Shown here in pieces: positions 54,918 through 64,000 of a DNA stretch of 64,000 bases; the stretch's first letter is position 1; every line of letters begins with the position of its first letter. This stretch comes from Malachius bipustulatus. Lineage: Eukaryota; Arthropoda; Insecta; Coleoptera; Melyridae. Under the pieces are notes generated by a model, which made no database searches, was not told the origin of the DNA, and was given only the letters and a program-made list of their open reading frames with translations. The stretch covers positions 57,812,598-57,876,597 of the forward strand of contig OU342631.1 of the NCBI GenBank assembly GCA_910589415.1. The letters run 5' to 3'. Made by a program: the position numbers and the translations under genes.

Positions 54918-55674
54918 CAGTGCGCGAGAAAAGTAAGGAATAAATTCCATAAAACGAAAAGCGCTGTTTTTTTGAAAAAAATGAAAAACAGGTCAATTTT
55001 GTTTTTAAGTTGTTCAACTTTTGACATAACATTCGAGTATACAGGGTGATGCGCGAAAAAGTGGTGACGTCATCGGCATTTTTTTTAAATGGCAACCCTT
55101 ATTTTTTATTGCATTTTTTGATACTTCATTCAATTGCCAGTATGATAATGTAATCAATTTGTAACCTTAAATAATGAAAATTCTGAGAAAACAGCTTGTG
55201 AGTCGAAATTGTGCACTTTTTACTGATGTAAAAATCGGAACATTAGCGATAAAAAAAAATCAAATAAAAATGACTGTTTCCATGGTAATTTTAAAAGATC
55301 TGTCTATTAAGTCTATTAAATTAAATCTGTTAAATTAAATTAAATCTATTAAATCTGTCTATTTAATTGAATCTCTCCAAATTGAATTATTTTCACAGAA
55401 ATTTCGTCGTTAAGGGTTACAAAATGATTACATTACCATATTGGCAATTGAATGAAGTATCAAAAAATGGAATAAAAAATAAGGGTTGCTATTTAAAAAA
55501 AATACCGATGACGTCACCACTTTTTCGCGCATCACCCTGTATACCCCAATATTATGTCAAAAGTTCAAAAACTCACAAACAAAATCGACTTGCTTTTTTT
55601 ATATATTCAAAAAAACAGCGCTTTCCGTTTTATCGAATTTATCCCTTACTTTTCTCGCGGACTATATATTTTAA
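54918..55674. mobile_element. concentric palindrome: outer TA-flanked arms
   Basis: Ends CAGTGCGCGAGAAAAG and its near complement, TA on both sides. Outer arms (54,918-55,039 and 55,542-55,674) match through 'aaacgaaaagcgctg' and 'cttttgacataa'. They enclose exactly an inner TA-flanked element (55,042-55,539). Confidence 0.75.
55042..55539. mobile_element. inner MITE of the concentric palindrome
   Basis: 498 bp, ends CAGGGTGATGCGCGAAAAAG and complement. Arms run through 'gtgacgtcatcgg' and 'gatacttcattcaattgcca' with counterparts. The loop is about 55,220-55,370. No ORF. Confidence 0.8.
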
Positions 55675-56548
55675 CTACTGACAAAATACATAGAAAAATA
55701 ATATTTGAAGTAGATCATATTAAACTTACATTAAATAATAGGTTTCACTTGGATTTTCGGATTCTCTCCTTCATTGTTTGGAATGTTTGTAAATAAATTT
55801 GTCCTTTTGTGTTTTTCCAAAATAATACCTTTGGCAGTTTAAATAATCGAATAAGGTAATATAGTCCAGTAAAATTAGACGAAAAAGGCATCGAATTATG
55901 CAATTCACGCGGAAAAGAAAATATTTTGTGTGGGGGTCGGGTGGTCAATGAAGGTCTAAATCCAAAAATGCGACCTCCTACCCCTTGTGAATGAGGTTTT
56001 TGCACTTTACGACGTTAATTCGCATTTTACCGAAAAAAGTGTCATTAGGTACTTACTTTATTCAGAAAAACATTCTCCACAAATTTGCATATTATGTGAC
56101 ATTTTTTCGTATTTGCAATATAATATTAAAAAATATTTAATGACCTACAGGTGATTAATTAAGAACAAGGGGGATGAAAGGTTGGTATTTTCGGAATAAC
56201 TCCTTTTTTTCAATCGCAATCCAAAAATTGTTCCCACAATTCTTGTAGCGCTTACAATTACGAACATTTACATAACAATATCTCATTAATCGGACCAATT
56301 ATTGTTGCGCAGTAGTGCGTCGAAGTCATTAAGGTGAGATCGGGCCCATTTGGTCTCTCAGGTAAGCGATAACCCACGCCGACTCGCTCCAAATAGGGCT
56401 GCCGTATATAGATAAGATTTGTCTGAGATGTTGTTAAACGAATAAAAATGTGTCTAGACAAGCCTAGAAAATAGATGCTCTTTTAAAAAAACATTAGCCT
56501 GCCCGTGAAAATTGGGAAACACGTCCCTAAAAAAAGTTATACGATCAG

Positions 56549-56779
56549 TTGGGAAACGACCAGTGTTCCAAAGTGAGTGACTGTTTCGTCTGTAAACAGG
56601 CCTTGGACCTCGGCGAAAATCGCGTTATTAAAGAAAAAGGGGTACAAACTCTTCGGAAATCCGCGAATACGAGAGGAGACAAAGAAAATGAGCTCATGTT
56701 TAACGACGTTTCGACAGTGACTGTGCACGTGGCTTGTTACAAAAACTACACCAATCCGAAGCTGGCACTAGCTGCAAGG
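56549..56779 (+). CDS. first-exon-like ORF, Cys-rich N-terminal module
   Basis: The frame starts MGNDQCSKVSDCFVC and contains KGVQTLRKSANTRGDKE and TVHVACYKNYTNP. It then runs into a textbook 5' splice site (AAG|GTACGT, 56,780). The arrangement CxxC, KGxQTL, VHxxCxxxYT is one I associate with the N-terminus of transposon-borne multi-exon proteins in arthropods and cnidarians. It probably binds zinc. The remaining exons are not in this element, so the gene is truncated. Compare with the CXC end at 62.1-62.6 kb, which I think is the C-terminus of the same family. Confidence 0.5.
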
Positions 56780-56949
56780 TACGTTGATGAATTTTTCATG
56801 CTGTAGAAATCGTTAAATGTTATATTTTGTAAAAAAAAAAAACATTTATATTATTTTGCAAGATATTCACTAATTATCATAAATTATTATATATTTTCTC
56901 ATATTTTATAGATAGTTGTGAATAATATTTTTCACGGCGCTAGGGTACA

Positions 56950-57800
56950 TTTCAGGAATAGATAGTGATTGTTAATAATTTCTCTAAAATTCGAATTTAT
57001 CTCATATCTGTTGACAGTATCTCAATTTTTACTGCTATTGGCCTCCAACAACTCTCATTAATTTCTATCCATATTTCCGTTAATTCCCAAATATTCCTAT
57101 TAATTCCGATAGATTCCCAAAAACTCCTATCCATTCTCATCAATTTCCGTTAATTTTCAAATATTTTCATTAGTTCTCATAGATTTTTTATGATTTCGAT
57201 AGATTCTCATAAACTCCAGAATAAACTTCTTTATTTATTCCCACCAATTCCCGGAAATTTTGATAAATTCCTATAGATTCTGAAGTAGTCTCATGATTTC
57301 TCATCAATTTTCATTAATCCCCATGTGCAACTATAAATCCCCATATAGATTCTCAAGAAGTCCCATCATTTCCTATCAATGTTTATCAATCATGTGCAAC
57401 TATTAATTCCTATAGATTTGAAAAAAAATCTATAGATTGACATGCACGTTTTTATCGATTTCGTTCATTTCCCATGTGGAAATCAATTTCCATCGATTTC
57501 CAACAATCCCTACGAATTTCCATCATTTTCCGTTGATTCCCAAATATTCATTCTCATGGATTCTCATTATTTTTTATAGGTTCCCATTGACTCCAGAATC
57601 AACTTCTATTAATTCCCATCGATTCCCGTGAATTCCCGAAAATTTATATGAATTCTCATAGATTTTCGAGGAGTCCTATAGATTCTCATTCAATTCTGTA
57701 GATTTCCATAGACTTTTACATCGATTTTTTTTCATTCTCATAGAGTGCTATCAATTCCCATCGATTTCTATCAATTTCCATAAATTCTTATCAATTTATA
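56950..57800. repeat. degenerate minisatellite, about 850 bp
   Basis: Imperfect reiteration of 12-20-bp words such as 'attcccatcgattcc', 'attctcatagattc' and 'aatttccgttaattcc'. No coding capacity. It fills the interior of the long-TIR element. Confidence 0.7.
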
Positions 57801-58429
57801 ATTTTCACCCGGAGGAACTGCAATCCAACTTCCTCATCCACATCCGACTCACCAAGGGTGCTGCGGTCTTTTGATTTTCAACGCCTGTGTCTCTTTTGTG
57901 GGGAAATCGTCGGTGACGCAATTCACCGCAGCGCGCTACTTGATAACTTCGACGCAGTACTGCGCAACAATAATTGGTCCGATTAATAAGATATTTCTAT
58001 GCATATGTTCGTAATTGTGAGCGCTACAAGTTTTGTGGGAACATTTTTTGGATTGCGATTGAAAAAAAGGAGTTATTCCGAAAATACCAATTTTTCATCC
58101 CCCTTGTTCTTTAATCACCTGTAGGTCATTAAATATTGCAAATACGAAAAAATGTGATATGTATATGCAAATTTGTGGAGAATGTTTTTCTGAATAAAGT
58201 AAGTAATGACACTTTTTCGGTAAAATGCGAATTAACGTCGTAAAGTGCAAAAAAAAACATTCATCCCTTAAAACTAATATGGCGGCTTATTTACAAGGGG
58301 TAGGAGGTCGCATTTTTGGATTTAGACTCTCCATTGACCACCTAACCCCCACACAAAATATTTTCTTTTCCGCATGAATTGCGCAATTAAATCCTACTTT
58401 GACTGAACTAATATTTAAGCTTCTACATA

Positions 58430-58845
58430 AGCCGTCTACATAAGTCGGGAGGAGCTACTCATCTGACATTTCAAAAATTTTCAAAGCCGACTGAATCCCA
58501 GAGTTTTCATTTCAACTTCATTTCAAAATTTATTTAAAAAAATTTTTGTTATTCTTTTTTCTTTAAAAAAGACAACTTTTTAGACAGAAAACATTAGAGA
58601 AATTAAAAACCATAACGCAAACAGTATGACTTCAAATTGACGTATTTCGACGAAAAAAAATTTGCTTTTCCAGCAAAAAAAGAAGAATAAAAATTTTGGA
58701 TTTTTTTTTCATATCTAACGACATAACAAATAATATGTCGACCAGAAAAAAAACCGAAATTTGACTATGAAAAACTCTTAAGATCTAGTCGGCTTTGAAA
58801 ACTTTTGAAACATCAGATGCGTAGCTTGTGCCGAATTATGGGTCA
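58430..58845. repeat. palindrome built of two repeat B copies
   Basis: Plus-sense piece (58,460-58,520: 'catctgacatttcaaaaatt') and minus-sense piece (58,760-58,825: 'gatctagtcggctttgaaaa') of repeat B face each other over about 230 bp of A/T-rich spacer. Confidence 0.6.
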
Positions 58846-58849
58846 TTAT

Positions 58850-61197
58850 ATAAATCCGCGTCTCCTATAGTTTCACCTATATAGGGGTGGAGAACATACC
58901 TATAGTAACACCAGGAAGGTATTCATTTGCTTTGCAAATGGAAGGGAAGGCAAAAAAACTGCTTTAAAAATCGATTTTGAGAGTGCAATGAAAGTACGGT
59001 CCTGACACAAGCACCGATTAAATACGTCGAGTCTCGGATGTAACCACTTACGACAATGCCAAGCGCTTCTAAACGTATACAGACACGGACTCGGCATTAT
59101 ATCCGCTTTCTCATATCGTGACCAGACCACAGGATTTGATGTTGGAATATAAATGCAAAATAAATGCAAAATAAAAAATACAAATCGTGCTACTGTTAAT
59201 CTCAAAGATATTCCTTGCCCTGAAAGTGATGAAAAAAATATAAATTCGACAGTAGTGTCAAAGAGGCCTTAGTTGTGACCTTAATATTAGTTTGCAAAGG
59301 CTGTTTTTAGCTTCTTACCCACCCAGCACCCCTACTTCGCTCCTCGTTCCCGAAAAAATTGATGAAACTTAGGAGACGTGGATGTATTGTATATTTACCG
59401 AATTATGTAAGCCTACAAAAAATGTTTTTTTAATTTCAAATAATAAGAAAGATATGACAAAAATAAGAAATCTCGATGTTTCAGTTTTTTTCAGGAACAG
59501 TCACAGATATCTTGTATGCCTTGACGGATTCGAGATGGCCACAAAATTTTTCTCCATTTTAACCGACCCTGTATCTCTTAGTGTTGACGAGATATCTTAT
59601 AGAGGAGAATATATGGTGCGCCCTGTATAGAGTCGTTTAGGAGACGCGAGTCAATTAAGGATATAGGCAACCATCAATATTGTTACATAATTATTTAAAA
59701 CCAAAAAACTGTTTGGCATATTCTGTTGAAATGAAAAATATAATTCGGACGGTTAGTATGATATGTTACATAAAATATTATGATTTTTTAAACTTAATCG
59801 TACTTATAACCATGTTAATAACAACGCTGATTCAGAATCAGCCAAAATCTACAGTTATTCATTATTTTTGTTAGGAAAAAGCATTATGGGATCCGTTTTT
59901 CAACTTAGTTCTTTTCCGGTAACAAAAGCGGAAAGCCTCATGAAAAATGTATCCTCCGGTTAAAAGAACAAACAAAACTTTCTGAAATATATGGAAGTAA
60001 ATGAAGCTGAACAATATGAAAGTCTTAACCAATTTAACTTAGTTCAGGCGTGTCTACAGTTCAAGGCTCATAGCATTTTCACGCAAGAAAGCTGAGATAA
60101 TATTATTGTAAGAGCTGCAATAAGAATTTTTGCGCGAGATCTTTTAGTCTTATCGCATCATTGAGAGAATTTCTGTGGCAACTTTTTATCCTGAACCGTT
60201 TCGTCTAGTTGAAATAAACGCTTGAATAATGGAATCAAATTTTACTTCTAAAAACATAAGCTAGACTATTTCATCGTAAACAAATCAATCTAAAATGTTC
60301 TAGTCTAGTTTGAAAATCTTTGTTAAAATTACCCACAGTTATTTCTGTTTTTTTTTCTATCGAATCATTATATTACATCGACGAGAAAGTTGAATTCGCT
60401 TAGGCATACCTAATAAGTAATATTATTTATAAAATAAAATTTGGTGGGTCTCGTTGCAGTAGATTGCACCAGCGAATTTGAAACTCTCCAGCAGCCAACA
60501 ATAATTATTTGTTGTGTTTCTCGAGCCAAGATCGAGATCCATTTTCTGGTAAAACGTCTCAAATATAGTGTCGTTCGGACTCCGTCGATAAAAGTGATGT
60601 CCTGTAGGTATGTCTGTGTGAACTGATAGCTCACGCACCACAAACATATGCGAGAGATTTTAAGATGTTAATTACCTGTTATCGAAGAAAGTTTAATAAC
60701 TTACTTCGCGGAGAAAAAAATTTTCAAAAATTTGCTTCTATGCGATTTATTATCTAAATTTTAATACAAATTTTATAATAAATTTATTTTAATTTAAATT
60801 TAATTAAATTTATAATCGAAATTTAGTATCTTGCATTATTTTCCCGCAATTAATTTTGTATCATGGACCTATACTACTGGAAACGTATTTTTTTGCATAT
60901 CCCTTGTAATTTAAATACTAATTTCAATAGCAACGTTCAACCACACATTCCTGGGGTAAAACTATTCCGATGTAACCGCAATTATTTATGTCTAAAATGG
61001 CCCCCTTTTCAAGATACAACCCTTTAAAGAGGGTCGACTGATAACATATTTTCCAAAATAAGTAAAAAATTTATTAAATGAAAAACTTTACTGTCTATTA
61101 CAATTTCATAACAAGGCCAATAAATGTGAAAAAAAATCGTTTCTGTGAAATAATAGTATATTAAAGTATAAGTGGATATGTTACATAGGCCAGTAGA
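58850..61197. other. no gene; repeat C and D traces
   Basis: A repeat C piece at 59,500-59,640 ('ttaaccgaccctgtatctct') and a repeat D piece at 59,735-59,810. Short frames on both strands (58,900-59,205; 60,410-60,647) overlap each other and have no motif. AT-rich from 60,700 to 60,860. Confidence 0.45.
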
Positions 61198-63324
61198 ATC
61201 GTCCTCAAAAATGTCCTCAGTTTGCGTTACCATGCACAAATTCTATACTATACAAAATTCGATAGAGGACCCTTAAGAGATGTTAAATCCAAATTTGCAG
61301 CACCGTGTGATTTTTTTTTACCAAGTTATGCCAAAAAAACTTTTATTTTTTATTTTTACAAATATCTCGGTTTTATCTATCGCACATAAGGAAATTACAT
61401 ACCATTCTCTTCGTTATGGAATTACCTACATTTTTTATACTAATATTATTTTTGTTACACTGATAATAAAAACAATATTGAGGTTTAAAGTTAGAAAATT
61501 GTCTTTCGAATAAGGTTTTTTGCAAATTACTTATTTTTTTTTGCATTTTAACGCTGGAAAGCCTTAGTAGTTTTTTGAAGAACAGTCAATTGCCGTTACG
61601 CTGATTGGTCAATCATGAAAATCCGATAAACGAGTCTCTGGTAATCCACCTGAGAAATTGTGCATGTCGAAAATTGGTATCTTATCCGTTTTTTTTTTCG
61701 TTGATTTTTTATCTTTTGTGAGTGGAATTGTAGTGTGTATCTATTTTATTCATGAAAGTGAGTTTTGTGTGAGATATTGGGATCTGTCAGTATATGTTTT
61801 CCCGGTGCTATCACGTGCGTTCTTAGTTGCGTGAAAACTTCTAGTCACCGTGACTAATTAAACGGTCAATTTATATTAACTCGGAAAACACGTCACCAAT
61901 GTTTGTCTCAAAGTCTGAAAAACTTGGAAAAGGGTCAGAAAAAACTGAGTTCTACTCTTAAACCAGAAAAAATCATCTGCAACAAATGTTGTAATATTTT
62001 AAATCAAAAAAGCCGAACCACGAACTGATTGCGTCAACAGGAAAATAAGTTTTTATCGCTCTCTATGGCCGAAACAACGAAAAATCCTACGACGAATTTC
62101 GTTTCAACTTTTTCTCCCGCATGGGACAAAAGACAAAATCGAATCTTACTTCTTTACCACCATCAGAGTGAGCTGCTCAGCAGCATTCATTTCGAACTTG
62201 TTACCAAATCCAAGCATGGCTTGGCAATATCTTGGAAGCGGAAACCTGGGGCTGGAAGAGACATAAATGTGGATTAGAACCCGTAATGAGCACTAAAGAT
62301 CCAATTCCATCTTCACATCTCAAAGTTATTTCCTGTGCATGCACAAAAGATTGCGGGGCAGCTTGTGGCTGCAGAAAAGCAGGACTGAAATGCTCTGCAG
62401 TTTGCAAGAACTGCTCAGGTCAAAGTTGTTTAAACGTCGCGGAAATCACTGACGACAGCAGCGATGATGAAGACATGTATTTGCTAACCACGGTTCCCCT
62501 GCCTCGCTATTATAGCCGAGCTAAGAATTCAGACAAAATTTATTGTGGAATAGTAAACAAAGAAAATGAGGAAGAACCTGGCCCATCGAAACGTGCTAGA
62601 AAAAAATAAAATTATAATCTTGACTCTTGTAAAAGCACTTTGTACTTTGTTTAACTGATTATTACTTGATTTTTCTTAAAAAAAAATACACTCATATGTT
62701 TTTTACTTCAAATTTAGCAACTAAGCATGCAATAAAGAAAGTATTCAAAATAAAGATTATTAACTTGTGTGTTTTGCAATTTAAAATATTGAATATTTAT
62801 GAACAATAAACGTAGAAATGTTGCACATTGAATGTAAATTAAAACAAATGCTCAATTTTTCATGCGAGTTTTCGAGTCGTTGACGAATGTATTCGTCAAT
62901 TCAAAATTGTACATCACCGACATGCACATGTTTGCGCATAGATTGCCGGAGACTGGATTATTGGATTTTCAAGATTGACCTACCAGTGCACAGGTAATTG
63001 ACTGTTCTTCAAAAAACTACTTGAGCTTTCCAGCGGTAAAATGCAGAAAAAATAAGTAATTTGCAAAAAACCTTATTCAAAAGACTAATTTTTAACTTTA
63101 AACCTCAATATTATTTTTATTATCAGTGTACTTATGTGCGATAGATAGAAGCCGAGATATTCGTGAAAATAAAATAAAAAACGCTTTTCTGCATAACTCG
63201 GTAAAAAAAAATCGCACGGTGCTGCAAATTTGGATTTAACATTTCCTAATGATATTCTATCGAATTTCGTATAGTACAAAATTTGTGCATGATAACGCAA
63301 ACTCAAAATACCATTCTACTGGCC
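61198..63324. mobile_element. 2.1-kb long-TIR element carrying a CXC gene end
   Basis: TA on both sides, terminal GGCCAGTAGAAT and its complement. Arms of about 330-400 bp (61,198-61,600 and 62,995-63,324) share 'ttaaatccaaatttgcagca', 'ttgcaaattacttattttt' and 'gactgttcttcaaaaaact' (complemented). The unique centre of about 1.4 kb contains the pseudogene below. Termini resemble the left end of the 55.9-kb element (GTCCAGTAAAAT). Confidence 0.8.
62103..62609 (+). pseudogene. C-terminal part of Cys-rich protein with CXC-type domain
   Basis: In one frame: LPPSE, a TGA at 62,169-62,171, then HSFRTCYQIQAWLGN, ETWGWKRH, EPVMSTKDP. Next comes a cluster of nine Cys (ISCACTKDCGAACGCRKAG and KCSAVCKNCSGQSC) of Tesmin/TSO1 CXC type, which binds zinc and DNA. 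An acidic patch (DDSSDDEDMY) and a basic end (KRARKK) follow. The last part from the ATG at 62,232 is open to a stop at 62,607, then AATAAA-like signals. The block order HSFR...WLG...WGWK...EP(V/I)M...CXC is familiar to me from transposon-borne proteins in insects and Hydra, but I cannot name the family. Confidence 0.6.
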
Positions 63325-64000
63325 TAACAGTTAAAACCAGTTTTTAGATAGCACGCGTTATCCCTAGTTATAACTAGTTTTTACTAAATTCCTTTGTTAA
63401 AACTAGAATTTACTAGGGATTAAAATCTAATATCAGTTAAAACTAGTTCTTACTAGACAAAACGTGTTTTTCCGAAGCGAATCAGTTGAAGCTGATACAA
63501 CCGAGGTTAAAGTTGATCGTGCCTTATTCTGATTGGTCGCGAGACGTCTTCTCTGGATATTACCCAGGAAAGGAATTCCAGCTCCAATAGCGTAGTCAAA
63601 AAAGAAGTGAGATATGCTTTTTTCGTCTAGCTTCCCAGCTTGAATGTTATCTTGGAGAAGGTCACTCTAACCCCTTTACAACCTCTGATTTTACCTGTGA
63701 TAGTGATTTTTATTTGTGGGATATGTCATCCCTTGATGTTACCCGTGATCGTAAGATCAGAGTGAGAGGAAAAAAATGTCTGACATAACGGGGGATAACA
63801 AACTTCGAACGATACTTTTTCAACGTTTTGGGAATTCTTTCGGAAGGAAATAAATATATGGACTTATAATACTGTTCACAAGTTGACGAGAAAATTATCT
63901 TGTAAAGGGGAAAAGCATAAGGCCAGAGGTAGCCGCATCTTCTCGCGATTCGGATATGCAACTGGAGAAGGAAAAGATGCCTGAGAAGTAAACGTCAAGA
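63325..64000. other. no gene; reiterated 'aaaactagtt' words
   Basis: At 63,330-63,465 the word 'ttaaaactagtttttactag' recurs about four times with changes, both direct and palindromic. Beyond it, only a short minus-strand frame without motif. Confidence 0.5.

Larger units (their letters stand above)
55864..58408. mobile_element. 2.5-kb long-TIR element with captured or own exon
   Basis: TA on both sides. Terminal bases GTCCAGTAAAAT on the left, and the complement of GTTCAGTCAAAG on the right. Arms of roughly 450 bp (to about 56,335 and from about 57,940) match over most of their length, e.g. 'ttgcactttacgacgttaat', 'ttctccacaaatttgcatat' and 'ggaataactcctttttttc' with complements. The interior holds a coding exon (56,549 on) and a degenerate minisatellite. 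Its termini resemble those of the element at 61.2 kb. Confidence 0.8.

Overview
This is AT-rich eukaryotic DNA, almost certainly from an insect or another arthropod genome. It has GT-AG introns, AATAAA signals, long non-coding stretches, and many transposon families typical of insects: Ty3/gypsy, mariner, P element-like with a THAP domain, Crypton-like, PIF/Harbinger-like, Jockey-like LINEs and R2-like LINEs. I cannot name the species; the repeat mix would suit a beetle or a hemipteran. I found no clearly intact host gene, so this looks like a repeat-dense intergenic or giant-intron region.

Layout. 0-10 kb: mariner relics, a fold-back repeat family, an R2-like LINE tail, a start-exon-like module near 4.3-5.0 kb, an intact-looking two-exon tyrosine recombinase (Crypton-like, 7.07-8.22 kb) and a 1.2-kb palindromic element. 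11-17 kb: a broken P element-like transposase with THAP domain (minus strand), then a gag/integrase remnant of a gypsy element. 18-31 kb: an internally deleted Harbinger-like element, then a 10.5-kb interval bounded by an inverted pair of repeats. That interval holds two R2-like LINE tails, a young complete Ty3/gypsy element (21,562-27,993) with open gag and pol, and an element whose arms are themselves hairpins. 31-43 kb: piggyBac-like and other inverted-repeat elements, a second start-exon-like module, and a Jockey-like LINE tail. 43-48 kb: concentric fold-back repeats and a mariner derivative with 275-bp inverted ends. 48-54 kb: a second degraded gypsy copy (minus strand), with a small inverted-repeat element in its LTR and a LINE fragment in its RT, followed by a LINE RT relic. 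54-64 kb: more concentric palindromes and two TA-flanked, 2.1-2.5-kb elements with 330-450-bp inverted ends. These two carry the N-terminal exon and the C-terminal CXC-type end of what looks like one cysteine-rich protein family.

How the pieces work together. Only two units look possibly functional: the gypsy element (gag-pro-RT-RH-IN between 99% identical LTRs, ATAT target duplication) and the Crypton-like recombinase. The rest are relics or non-autonomous derivatives. Many share TA target sites and CAGGGTG-type termini, which suggests mobilisation by mariner-like transposases. The recurring theme is inversion: arms that fold on themselves, palindromes inside palindromes, and a mariner whose 5' half was replaced by an inverted copy of its 3' end.
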